A DNA stretch of 64,000 nt from Elmis aenea. Its lineage: Eukaryota > Arthropoda > Insecta > Coleoptera > Elmidae. Below are positions 23,534-33,624 of the stretch, one piece after another; position 1 is the first letter of the stretch; each line of letters begins with the position of its first letter. The stretch covers positions 55,528,966 through 55,592,965 of the forward strand of contig OX393576.1 of assembly GCA_947652605.1 (NCBI GenBank), read 5' to 3'. The notes under the pieces were generated by a model. That model saw only the letters and a program-made list of their open reading frames with translations, ran no database searches and was not told the DNA's origin. The position numbers were made by a program, and so were the translations under genes.

Positions 23534-23745
23534 TAGTATTATTAAAAAAGCAAAAGTTTTTTGCTGGTTATAAACAGGTTTTATTGATTCTATTATCTTA
23601 AAGTTCCGACATGTTTCGTCGATTTCGGTTTTTTCGACTTCTTCAGGGAGCTATGTAGATAGAATGAAACATGTCGGAAGATAATATAACCAATAAAAAC
23701 CTGTTTATAACCAGCAAAAAACTTTTGTTTTTTTAATAATACTAC
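23534..23745. repeat. ~210-bp palindrome holding a hammerhead-like motif
   Basis: Left arm AGTATTATTAAAAAAGCAAA and onward mirrors the right arm ...TTTTTTAATAATACT, with AACAGGTTTTATTG / CAATAAAAACCTGTT inside. It abuts the terminus of element G. The asymmetric centre carries the fold described in the next entry. Inverted terminal segments around a hammerhead recall Penelope-like pLTRs, but no coding part is present. Confidence 0.7.
23604..23650 (-). ncRNA. Hammerhead-ribozyme-like motif
   Basis: On the minus strand the order is CTCC, CTGAAGAA, GTCGA with a loop and TCGAC, then GAAACATGTC and GGAA. Stem II is a perfect 5-bp GTCGA/TCGAC helix. ACATGT forms a minimal stem III ending in the cleavage triplet GTC. 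GGA can pair with TCC for a 3-bp stem I. The core departs from the canonical CTGATGA by an A for T and one extra base. Whether it cleaves is unknown. Confidence 0.4.
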
Positions 23746-23749
23746 ATTC

Positions 23750-25050
23750 AATTAATAAAAATAACAGGACAACTTACATTAATAAAGCTTATATTGCAGA
23801 TAGAGAAATGATGTTGGAAATGTTCAGAGGTTGTTTGGACAACAAATAGAACAAAAATTATACAAGTTGTATAATAAAAGAAGTGTACTTGCTATAATAC
23901 TTTAGGTTTGTTCCAACATGCAGTTTAAAACCGATCCTTGTATCAGGATTCTGCGCAGTATTAATATCGCGTACCAATAAAGCCTATAATCGCACGCGAT
24001 ATCGATATTGCGCAGAATCCTGATACAAGGATCGGTTTTAAACTGCATGTTGGAACAAACCTTTTGTATTCCAAAATTCAAAGCACTAGCTAGTGGTGCT
24101 GTTAAACCGTTAAAGATACAAACTTGCTTAACAGAAACAAGTTATCCATGTTTATAGCTCCACTTAGACTCATTTGTGTGTTATTGATTCTGAATATGTG
24201 TTTACCTTAATAAATTTGCAAAAAATCTTTTACAGACACCCTATACCTACTTAACAAAAATAGTAAATTATTTCCGCACTTTAAAAATCAATAATCTGTC
24301 TTTGAAATAAAACTGGATTATTCCAAGAAACAATCAATTTTAAAGGATAATTATTTTGCCAAATAAACGTGTGCATATTTTATACACTTATTTTGGGGTT
24401 ATCCTGGATTCGTTTTAAAAACACATTTAAAGCTTGTTTGTTTTTGAATCAAATAAATTGCAATTTAAATAAATATGAAATTATATATCATCAGAAAATT
24501 GTTTGAAATTTGCAAGAATATTGTTGGAATACTCAAGAAGTTTGTGAATGTTGCCTGATGAATATTTTCTTGCCTTGTATGCAAAGTATTCGACCCAAAT
24601 ATTCCGAAACTTGAGAAGTTATTTACTTACAAATAAATTGAGATCCAATAAACCAAAAATATCAATTTAATATCTCAATAAAACAAGCACAATTTTATCT
24701 TAGAACCAAATCATAAGTTTATTTTCAATTGAATAGCTTTTATCAACATTTAAGGATTCATTTAAAAAACACTTAATTTAAAAAAAAATTAGAATGAATC
24801 TATTGATAAAAAACAAAAGAGTCTGTAAAGTAGTAAATATGTATTTTTTAAAAATGTACTATTAGTAAAAAAATATAAATGATTTCCAACGAATCTTATA
24901 TTGTTACAATGTTTAAATGTATAAAATATTCGTTAGCGTGCAGTGGTAATTTTTTAAACTTAATAAATTTAGGATGATCGATCGAATAAAAAAAAAATGC
25001 TGTTTATGCTTAAATTACTTCCTACAAAAAAAAAGTACATTTTACAAGAG
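23750..25050. other. AT-rich stretch with one small inverted repeat
   Basis: At 23905-24065, AGGTTTGTTCCAACATGCAG and the following ~50 bases recur in inverted order around a short loop (arms about 23907-23967 and 24000-24062). The arms are nearly perfect. Nothing else recognisable in the remaining 1 kb. Confidence 0.5.
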
Positions 25051-25278
25051 ATGAAAGTCCAGTTTTTTTCGTGAGGTGAGATGTGTATATTACCTTAACG
25101 TCTTACGTCGTTTGACATGTTCCGTTTAGGAAAAATTGACAATCAAGAAATTTAAACTGATTTAGGTACTTTTTTAAAATAATTTCGTTTTTTTGAGTAA
25201 CCCTGGATATGACGCAACACTTAAAAAGATTTAAGTAGCATAGAGAAATTTCTGCACAACGGTTTTTCTAGAATTTGT

Positions 25279-27040
25279 CTTTTTCTCCTTAATCGGTTTG
25301 GTGTAAATTGCTCGAATACAGTTGCTCGAATACAATTGCTCGAAATACAATTGCTCGAATGGGAAATTACTCGAAAAGTAAATTGCTCGAATGACAATTG
25401 CTCGAATGACAAATTGCTCGAAAAAATGAAAAAATATTACATTTTTATAAATACGAAATAACACAAATAAAACAAGGTGTAAAACCTTTTAAAACTCATT
25501 TGCTTCATATTACAAAGGTTTCTTATTTGTTGTTGAGATAATCATTATGAATAGTTGAACATAAGATAACAACAATATAGTCAGAATGAACAGATATGTA
25601 GTAGGTATATAATATTTTTAAATATTTTAAATATTGAATAAGTGTAAATGTATTTATAAATAAATTTTAATACATTTTTCTAAGTGTAAACAAATGTAAA
25701 CAACTTTTCTAGTACATTTAATTATTTCGTATTTATAAAAATGTAATATTTTTTAATTTTTTCGAGCAATTTGTCATTCGAGCAATTATTGTCGTTCGAG
25801 CAATTTACTTTTCGAGCAATTTCCCATTCGAGCAATTTTCCTTTCGAGCAATAAATTGTATTCGAGCAATTTACCTTCGAGCAATTGTATTCGAGCAATT
25901 TACCGCCACCCTTCTTAATCGGTTCCTCTGGTACTTTTCGGTGTCAAGGTATGTTTTTCTATTTTTGTGTTATGTTCCTCCACGCCTGCCTATCGTTAGC
26001 ACTTCTCTCCAGCTGACTCCTTTTTCTTCTGGTCTCTGCCTCACTTCTTTTTCTCGTTTTATTCTTGGTCTCTCTATTTTTCCCCTGCATCTTCATTTTC
26101 TATCCTATTTTCGGGTATCTACTTTCTGGCATGCGTAGTAGATGTCCAAGCCATCTTAATTGATTCGTCTCCATATTTTCCTTAATATCTGTTCCTAGGT
26201 TATTTCGAATTTTTTCGTTACAGATTTTATCGATCAGTCTACATCTCTCTATTCTTCTCAGAGATCTCATTTCCTGTACCTGTAATATTTGTTTTTGTTT
26301 TTGTGTTAGTGTCCAAGTTTCTGGACTGTAGGTGAGAGTGGGTACGTACACTGCACTTCGTTTCTTTTGATATCTCCTTCTTACTTATGAAACATTTATT
26401 AGTGGCGTAGTAAAATTTCGTCGCTGCAGCTATTCTATTATTCAGATCTTCCTCAAATTTACCATTCTCTGCAATCATTGTTCCTACATATTTAATTAAT
26501 ATTAATTTACCTGCTCTATCTTTTTTTTTGTCTAACATAATTGTAACTGGTTCATGATTTTTCGCTATAACCATAGCGTTTGTCTTGGTTATACTAATAT
26601 TCATACTACATCCACTAAATGTATCTGCCCATGCATCTAGATTGAATTGCAAGTCCTTTTCGCTTTTAGGTTAATAGCACCACATCATCTGCAAAGCCCA
26701 AGTCTGTTAAGGATATTGGTTTTAGTTAATTCCAACCCCAGTAAGTCTTCTTTGAGTTTTGCTTACATTCTTTAATTATTTTATTTATAAGAATTATGAA
26801 GAGCAGTGAACTTAAGGTGCCTCCTTGTCTTACTCCCACTGTGGTTTTAAATTCCTGAGAACTGCTGTTATGGGTTCGCACATAATTTCTACTACTCTTA
26901 TATAAACTCTTGATGGTGTTTACTAATCCTTCTTCCACTCTACTTTGTTTCAATATCTTCCAGATCTTCTCCCTTGGCATTCTATCGAAGGCTTTAGACA
27001 GATCGATAATGCACAAGTACACAATCTTTGAATGTTCCAT
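25279..27040 (-). pseudogene. Non-LTR RT and C-terminal region
   Basis: Reading on the minus strand: IIDLSKAFDRMPREKIWK then KQSRVEEGLVNTIKSLY and TTVGVRQGGTLSSLLF (RT domain, 27040-26726), followed after a frame change by LGFADDVVLL (near 26700), which keeps the catalytic FADD. The segment at 26652-26239 includes ATKFYYATNKCFISKKEI. The segment at 26351-26100 contains YSPETWTLTQKQKQILQVQE and QLRWLGHLLRMPESRYPK, the region after the RT common in insect LINEs. The last part before the 3' end is basic. At least three frame breaks make it non-functional. The endonuclease domain was lost by 5' truncation. Confidence 0.85.
25299..25913. mobile_element. MITE with TTGCTCGAA-array termini, 11-bp TSD
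   Basis: Both ends are tandem arrays of an ~14-16-bp unit, AATTGCTCGAATAC and variants, 6-8 units each. They point inward from the left (25303-25425) and outward on the right (25765-25900) as an inverted repeat. The ~330-bp centre has ATTACATTTTTATAAATAC mirrored at both sides. CTTAATCGGTT at 25288-25298 and 25914-25924 is an 11-bp flanking duplication, in the range of Mutator-like elements. Non-coding. It lies within the LINE at 25265-27078. A second copy is at 38461-38857. Confidence 0.8.
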
Positions 27041-27078
27041 TGTTTTTTCACTTGTCTTAACGTATTTCTAGAATTTGT

Positions 27079-30000
27079 AAAGTATTTTAAACGATATTTA
27101 TGAAGAAACGAAATGGATGGCTTTTTATTGTTAGAACGGGCTGTATATTCTAATTTGTTCTCGAAGAATAATGAGTTTTGGTTCTTATTAACCTGAGTAC
27201 AGCCTCATCATTAAACAAGTACGCACAAGTTTCCAGGACAACGTCAAAGTTTGAACGTACGAGGACAAAACATTTCTCATATTTGTCACAAATAATAACT
27301 ACAAATAAAACAATGTATAATACAGCACCTAAATTATGTAAAGCAAAGTGTTGAACAGTATAAATCTCGCTCGTCGACAGTTACAACTTCCAACTCAGTT
27401 TAATTATTACGGGGGCGTCTTTATCTTATGGCTTCCAAGAATAACTCAACGGCGTGATTGGTTAAAGAAATAGGATATATTCGAGCTCTTTCGTTAGACG
27501 AATATCCTTAAATTGCAAATGTAGTAGCGAGTTTACCTTTTCAAATTAAATTTTCTTCGAAGATGTGTCACTTGTTATTTCGTATTCGATTTGTAATTAC
27601 GACCCCCCTAACTCCCTCTTGTATACGTCATAAACTAAGGACATTAAGATAAAATTAACTAATTAGTTTGCGTTGAAACAACGCAAATGTTTCAAGTTCA
27701 AATTGGGCAAAAATACTCTTACATGTTTTCGTAAATTCAAGAAAAACGTTTTTTTAGTGGTTTTTGCACAACTAGAAACATTTCTGCAAAATTAATTGCC
27801 ATGGGTGACAAATACAGCTCACGATGTCTTGATAACCCGATCACGTATGAGATATATACGACTCCATTGCAAGTTTAGATTTGAAGACCTGTGATAAGTT
27901 TATGTCACATTCTAGCAGAAAAGCTAAAAGGTATTATAGCTGATGACATGAGGATATATTTCATTTACTTAGCCTGGAAATTAATTTTAAATGTTAATTT
28001 GTACCTTCAGAAATATTTTGTTGCTTGATAATTTATATATTATTACTTTTTTTTTATAGGTATAACATCGATTTTCTGGCACTCTTGGTACTTAAGCCTT
28101 ACCGGATTAAACAATTTGCCAGACCAATCGCAAAGCCATAGCAAGAATTTAATTTAGGCAAAATAAGTTGAGAACCTCATAAGATTGTGGTATCACCATC
28201 ACGTGCTGGGTAAATAATGTAAATAAGAGCGCCTAGGGTACCTCTATAACAGGGTAAGGACAGGCGCTGGACAACTTTCTATTGGCTGAGGTGTATATAT
28301 GGTCGAGTTTCGCTTGCCACTAGGCTGCGACCTCCAGATTTTAAATAGTTTGCATGGAGATCATAGGCAGTTGCACAGATTATATTTTTTTCTTGCGTGT
28401 TCAGAGTGTTTAAGTGTGATTCAAGACTTTAAAAGACATTAGTGATAGTTATGTGTTATAACCATACTTAAATTTCATAAGTTAAGTTAAATACAATGAT
28501 TTTTTTAATGTTTAAGAAAATGTGCATTGTATTATTTGTCTACATCAACTTATAAGCAATGATTGGAATTAATAATGTAATTTTGTCATAAAATATCAAA
28601 TAAAATTAATGAATCTATACTTTTCTGTTGCTCATTGGACATTAAAACAGGAATTAAGTAAACAATTGTTTGCAACTTAATTATCATAATTAATTAAAGA
28701 TGCTTAATATTCGTATCAACACATTTATCTATCTTGGAAACAAAGATTTGTGTGGCATAGAATTTGATAAATTTTGGGATTTCAATATAAATTTAAAGAC
28801 CAAAGCCGTTATTAAATAATTTTGTTAAGGTATTAGGTATTAGGATTCTTTATTTGATAAATATCATTGAATTAAAAATATTTTTGTAAACGTAAAAATA
28901 AAAAATGTGTTTATTATAACGTCTTGTTTTTTATTCCTTAAAAGCAGGGCTCGAAGCCGAACAAAATTTGATTAACGGTTAACCGAAATCGAGAACTTTA
29001 TTTTTATAACGGAAGACCAGTTTTTTTTTCATTAAAAACCGGTTTACTGTAAAACACCGGTTTATTCACAGTAAGTAATGTTTATTAAAATAAAAAATTT
29101 AAAAAAAAACGGTTTTTCTTTACATGAAAGAAAATTTTTTAGTTTTTCCAAAATATATGCTTTCATATACTTGTTGCAAAAAATAACCGAGAAATGGCTA
29201 ATTTTGTAAAAGTTTCTTTGTTAAAGTTTGTCATGATTTCGTAAACAAGAGATCTTTGCAATTAATAAACAACTAAACATCATTTCTAAGTGAATTCTGC
29301 AGCAGCCGCTACGGTTTTATCATTTACAATGTAAACTTCCAACGTATTAAACTTTTTGAAGTGTTCAAATTTAGCCATGTTCACAATACTGCAACAAACA
29401 CTTATAAAATACAAAAAAGTACACGAATTTGCTTAGAAATTGAAAATTTTACTTGTATATGACGTTTAGTTGTTTAATAATTGCAAACATCACTTGTTTA
29501 CGAAATCATGGCAAAGTTTGATAAAGAAATTTTTACAAAATTAGCCATACCTCGTTTATTTTTTGCGAAAATTATATGAAACTATATATTTAAAAAAAAC
29601 TACAAAAATCTCTTTCATATAACGTCATGACTAGAAAGGGTTTCCCTTTATAAAAAATATAAGTTTACTTCATATCTCAAAAGACAAGGTAGCGGCAAAA
29701 ATTTTAACTATGTTTTTGAATTAAGCACAAAACTGTATAAAAAATATTTGCAACATTTGGTTTTATTTTAATAAACAAACAAGTTACAGTAAATTTTCAA
29801 AGCGAAATAAAAAATCTGATTACATTGGTGTTCTTTACTCAAAAAAATAGCCCAAGAGACCCATATCAGAATTTAGCTAACTATGTATTACGGTAATCGA
29901 GATACCTCGTAAAACTTTCGAATTTAGTCCACCCTGTACATTGAAATTGGAATAATTTCATTAAAAGTCGCGGCAAAAACGTTAAATTAATTACCTATCC

Positions 30001-30114
30001 ATGTACACGACAAATATTTTAGGCAAGGACCTCCAGAACAAACTTTTCGAGCAAAGTTTCTATATTTTAATGCATAGTAAATTAATGTAAACTTTATGTC
30101 GCTACTGTTATTAC
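27079..30114. other. Low-repeat stretch beside the receptor exon
   Basis: 27079-28980 has few repeats and a more varied composition than most of the window, as expected of intron or intergenic sequence near a gene. I looked for the next receptor exon (TM5-TM7) on the minus strand and did not find it. 28980-29060 contains AACCGGTTTACT-type motifs shared with the hAT element at 43536. A palindromic repeat fills 29100-29936. Confidence 0.45.
29100..29936. mobile_element. Fold-back family I with ACCCTGTACA end
   Basis: Arms 29110-29300 and 29440-29630 are inverted copies (TTTACGAAATCATGGCAAAG mirrors CATGATTTCGTAAACAAG). The right arm continues to 29936, ending TTTAGTCCACCCTGTACA. The left terminus is missing. 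The tip region is also found, inverted, at 19012-19145. Non-coding. It lies about 180 bp from the receptor exon, downstream in gene orientation. Confidence 0.65.
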
Positions 30115-30342
30115 CTGTGGTACGGAGAACAAAAGAGACACAGCCCAAGCGCACGCCAACATGAATTTCCCACGGCGTCTGGCGTCGCTCACTTTCAGAG
30201 GATGTAGTACAGCGAAATAGCGGTCCAACGACACGCAAACCAAAATGTTGCTGCTGAGATAGAGCCCGAAGGCTCTCATGAAGAGGAACAGTTTACACGC
30301 GAAATTTCCAGCTAGCCACTGTACTGTCAAACGCCATACGAC
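30115..30342 (-). CDS. Internal exon of an AKH/ACP/corazonin-type receptor
   Basis: This 228-bp exon (76 codons, phase 0 at both ends) has the acceptor TTTCTTAATTGCAG before GTCGTATGG and the donor CCACAG followed by GTAATAA. It encodes the first extracellular loop ([17 protein letters not shown]; the Trp and the disulphide Cys before TM3 are present), TM3 ([19 protein letters not shown]), the DRY motif and second intracellular loop ([20 protein letters not shown]), and TM4 ending in [15 protein letters not shown] and the LYLSSN segment are characteristic of insect GnRH-related peptide receptors. I favour an ACP- or corazonin-type receptor over AKHR, but one exon cannot settle it. The protein would be a plasma-membrane, G-protein-coupled neuropeptide receptor. 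No other exon was found in the window, so its introns are large. The exon shows no frameshift or lost key residue. Confidence 0.88.
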
Positions 30343-30497
30343 CTGCAATTAAGAAACGAATTAATTAATATTCGACAAGCACTTCTATTAAACACGCAAC
30401 TTTAAAATTCATTGTTAATCCAGACAAAGTTATTTAATCATGGTCGGTTGTGTACATAAAACAATGCGTGAATATTCATCATGCAGCTTAAATTTTA
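30343..30497 (-). other. Upstream intron beginning
   Basis: Intronic by the splice acceptor at 30343-30356 (pyrimidine tract, then AG). It separates the exon from the 160-bp tandem array. Confidence 0.6.
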
Positions 30498-30978
30498 AAA
30501 AAAATATGCACATTACTATTTTTGTCCATATTTTCTATGGAATTTAATTAAAATTAAAACTCATTTTACCTCACTTGTTTAATTTTGAATAGTCACTAAA
30601 TTTATTAAAACAGTTAGGAGTAATACCACAAGAGGTTAACAATTGCCGGCCAAATTAAAATAAAAAATGTACATTACTATTTTTGTCCATTTTTCTATGG
30701 AATTTAATTAAAATTAAAACTCATTTTACCTTACTTGCTTAATTTTGAATAGTCACTAAATTTATTAAAACAGTTAGGAGTAATACCACAAGAGGTTAAC
30801 AATTGCCGGCCAAATTAAAATAAAAAATGTACATTACTATTTTTGTCCATTTTTCTATGGAATTTAATTAAAATTAAAACTCATTTTACCTTACTTGTTT
30901 AATTTTGAATAGTCACTAAATTTATTAAAACAGTCAGGAGTAATACCACAAGAGGTTAAAAATTGCCGGCCAAATTTT
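30498..30978. repeat. Three tandem copies of a 160-bp unit
   Basis: The unit starting ATTACTATTTTTGTCCAT occurs at 30512, 30673 and 30833 (period 160-161) and ends each time with AGAGGTTAACAATTGCCGGC. Copies 2 and 3 are almost identical; copy 1 differs more at its start. It lies within the intron 5' of the receptor exon. No coding potential. Confidence 0.92.
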
Positions 30979-31229
30979 GTTTGACACGAGTTGTTGCTTC
31001 TGGCTTAGTAATAATTAACGAGAATAAATTGACATTGACAAATCAACGAGCGCATTATTTATTCGAGTTTAAATTGAAAAGCAATAACGAGTGCTACAAA
31101 TAAAAATTTGGCCTGGTAAAATTTTAACCTCGAATGGTATTTGTAGCGATCACGATGGTAGCAATAATTCCACGACCACGGTCTACTACACACGTTAGGA
31201 AGGAAGCCTGTCAAAAAATCAGGAACTTT

Positions 31230-31570
31230 TCGACACAAATTTCCGCTAGATGGCGATACGTCTAAGAACCATTCGTCATAAATATCCGTTAGATAGTGAT
31301 AAGTCTAAGAACTTGAGCTTGCACTAGGTGGGATCTTATTTTGAACAAAACTGACTTAAATACTCGACAGAAACATTTTTTTGTACATCCTCTGATTGAT
31401 TAAATTCGAATTTTGCGAATTTTTTAAGCGAAAGCCTATAAATCTCGCTGATTATGTCTAAATCTCGTACACGAACCGGTTCCTACACTTATCGCCATCT
31501 GGCGATAATTTATGGCGAACGGTTCTTAGACTTATCGCTGTCTGTGGGATAATTTACGAAACTAGTTACC
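31230..31570. repeat. Inverted repeat with TCTAAGAACC units
   Basis: Left arm 31232-31318 (GCTAGATGGCGATACGTCTA..., two related ~60-bp units) mirrors the right arm 31482-31570 (CGCCATCTGGCGATAA..., GGTTCTTAGACTTATCGC). Each arm contains two copies of a GATGGCGATAAGTCTAAGAAC-like block. Likely a MITE with tandem subrepeats. Confidence 0.7.
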
Positions 31571-31833
31571 GGCCTCAGTCGGTTTTATATGGGAGTTTAA
31601 ACCATTTGTAGAAAACATAACCTCTGATATTATCCCAAATGTCATTGCGTTGCTATGGTGAAGGTAAACAAAAATTTATCCGATTACAAATTAATGTGAT
31701 AAATCGTATGCATTTGCATTGGCATTAGTGACAGTAGTGGAATTATCGGGGGTAATTACACGAGAGCTTTGTTTTTAGCCGGACAAACTTGCGTTGCAAC
31801 GAAAGTTTGGATGCTAGGAAAGTCGACGAGACA

Positions 31834-32303
31834 ATTAGGATTTGTTTTAAATAAAATAATTGTTTTTGCCATTTTTAACAACAATTGTTTCAAAAAAGTC
31901 CCAAGTGTTATACATTGTCAAATTCAGAAAAAAAAAAGATCTACAAATTGGCGTTAAAATCAGATATAGCGTCCATAAGAATAAATTGACCTGATGAGGG
32001 TTTTAAAAAAACGAAACGTCGCACGGAAAATATAATTGGGGATTCTGATTCATTACAAAAAGTGGCCGTAAAAAAGTTTTTACAGAAATTAAATTCGACA
32101 TCAAATGAAAAAGTTACGGGCAAAAAACCAAAATCCACTTTTTTACTTTTTTCCCTATATGTGAAAAACTATAAAAGCTAGATAAGTTCTGTTTGCGTCA
32201 AACTATTAAGCACCTGAATATACAACTTTGCCCCAATTTAACCGAAGTCGTAACTCTTACCGTTTACGAGATCCCTAGTGGCCCTCGAAAAACGAGAACC
32301 CTG
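31834..32303 (+). mobile_element. Half copy of fold-back family E
   Basis: It matches the right arm of 17548-18940 in order, from GGATTTGTTTTAAATAAAAT to the terminus CGAGAACCCTGTATA. It has only one arm, so it may resemble the ancestral non-palindromic form. Confidence 0.75.
31991..32022 (+). ncRNA. Hammerhead-like motif, fullest core
   Basis: CTGATGAG, an AT-rich hairpin (GGTTTT/AAAAAC) and CGAAACGTC reproduce the invariant hammerhead core. CGT-CGC-ACG could make a short stem III, but stem I pairing (GAC before the core, GCAC after) is poor. Treat as a candidate or relic. Confidence 0.3.
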
Positions 32304-32307
32304 TATA

Positions 32308-32430
32308 ACGTTATATAACATAACAATTCATTTTTTTAATGTTATTTATAACGTTATGTAACGAAAACAAATGTAGTAATAAATAACGTTATACAATAAC
32401 GTAACGATTTAAAACGTTATTCCATCCCTG
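32308..32430 (-). mobile_element. hAT-like terminal fragment, second copy
   Basis: Reverse complement of 71-203, ending CGTTATTCCATCCCTG. It abuts the terminus of the family E half copy. Confidence 0.5.
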
Positions 32431-33080
32431 AAAACAATAATTCGTATGCGCCGCGAAATACTCATGTAGCGCCGTCTACACGGGCAAGGGATGCATTTTT
32501 TCCAATTATATTTTCTCAAGTAGATACGTTTAAGTGGAATGCCCCTGGATATATTTAAAATTTTTATTACGTTGCCATGGTGAAGGTATAGAAAAATGTA
32601 TCGGATTGCAAATAGTAAGGTTCCTATTTATCCGTTGGCAAACGTTATAAATCGTATGCATTTGCATTGACGTTAATGACAACAGTGGAATTATCTGTAT
32701 AAAAAATTAAATTATTAATCACCATAAGTAACGTCCCAACATGCGAATACCTTGGGGTTTGAGAAATAATCTACTTTGGCCCTTAGCTAGAGATTATGCC
32801 TTAACGTGCTTAAATATGTAATTAAAGGTTAACATAAGAAACTTAATGAATATGACAGTGAAGTGTACTAAAATTTACTGATTATCTTAAAATCCTGGTA
32901 TTATTTAACGCAATTTAGTTTGAAATTGTTTCACCTCAATGCGTAATAGTACCGTATTTTAATAAACAGAGTGTCGATATAAGGGTAAAAAAAATTAGGA
33001 TCTTTTTTAATGTTTTTTTTTTAAGCAACGGCAATATAGCATATCCAGCATATCAAAAGTATTTTGGAAATTAGGAGATA
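32431..33080. other. No recognisable feature
   Basis: AT-rich spacer. 32565-32690 echoes 31640-31740 (GTTGCCATGGTGAAGGTA, AATCGTATGCATTTGCATTG), so a short dispersed repeat of about 120 bp is duplicated here in the same orientation. Confidence 0.5.
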
Positions 33081-33082
33081 TA

Positions 33083-33620
33083 CAGGGTGGTCCGCATAGA
33101 AGGACCACTATTGGAATCTCGTAAACGGTAAGAGCTACAAAGAAGTTTAAATTAGACAAATTGGTACCCTTTCTCAGACCTATTCAAGGATGCTTTAATG
33201 CAGTGGTTTCCAACCTTTTTGTACCTCCGCCCCCCTTTTTCATAAAAAAAAATATTGCGCCCCCCTCACTTTTCGTTACAATCTATTTCATAATAATTAT
33301 TTAATGGGCTTCCAAACAAAATACCATATTTTGTAAAAATAAAGTTTTTTTTGTTTGTTTGTATTCAAAAATGATGTTTGGTAACCGCTGCGTGCCCCCC
33401 TTACAATAGTCTCGCGCCCCCTAGGGGGGCACGCCCCACAGGTTGGAAACCACTGCTTTAATGTTTTAAAAAAGCTCCATGGCAGACTTGTTAATAAACA
33501 AAAATCAAAATAAGCTTATTTTTAAATCGTTAATAGTTCGGTTATACTTGATAGTTGTGAAAAGGTTTATTTGTTGTAATCAATCATACTTAGGTGTTAC
33601 AAAAAAAAAACTTCCTCTAA
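33083..33620 (+). mobile_element. TACAGGGTGGTCC element (family H), interrupted
   Basis: TATACAGGGTGGTCCGCATAG marks a left end. A hAT MITE sits inside at 33201-33455. The right end could not be located; 33620 is nominal. Confidence 0.45.
33193..33463. mobile_element. hAT MITE with perfect 8-bp TSD
   Basis: The element is 33201-33455 (255 bp), with termini CAGTGGTTTCCAACCT and AGGTTGGAAACCACTG. CTTTAATG flanks both sides exactly (33193-33200 and 33456-33463). The GC-rich ends (CCGCCCCCC, CCCCCTAGGGGGG) stand out from the AT-rich surroundings. No coding potential. Young insertion into family H. Confidence 0.92.
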
Positions 33621-33624
33621 GAAC

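Larger units (their letters stand above)
25265..27078 (-). mobile_element. 5'-truncated LINE with 14-bp target duplications
   Basis: TTTCTAGAATTTGT occurs at 25265-25278 and again at 27065-27078, bracketing LINE sequence in minus orientation. That is the signature of target-primed insertion of a 5'-truncated copy. The 3' end (25279 side) is purine-rich (AAGGAGAAAAAGAC). A MITE was later inserted at 25299-25913 near this 3' end; the LINE tail peptide (EKYQRNRLRR) resumes on the other side. Confidence 0.85.

Noticed and set aside
27355..27400. Possible core promoter: TATAAAT at 27359 with TCAGTT at 27395
   Set aside because: Spacing (about 38 bp) is longer than the usual 30 or so, no coding exon follows, and such matches are expected by chance in AT-rich DNA.
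28281..28330. ATTGG (inverted CCAAT) and TATATAT at 28294, with a short ATG frame at 28354
   Set aside because: CCAAT and TATA are too close together, and the 19-codon frame has no support.
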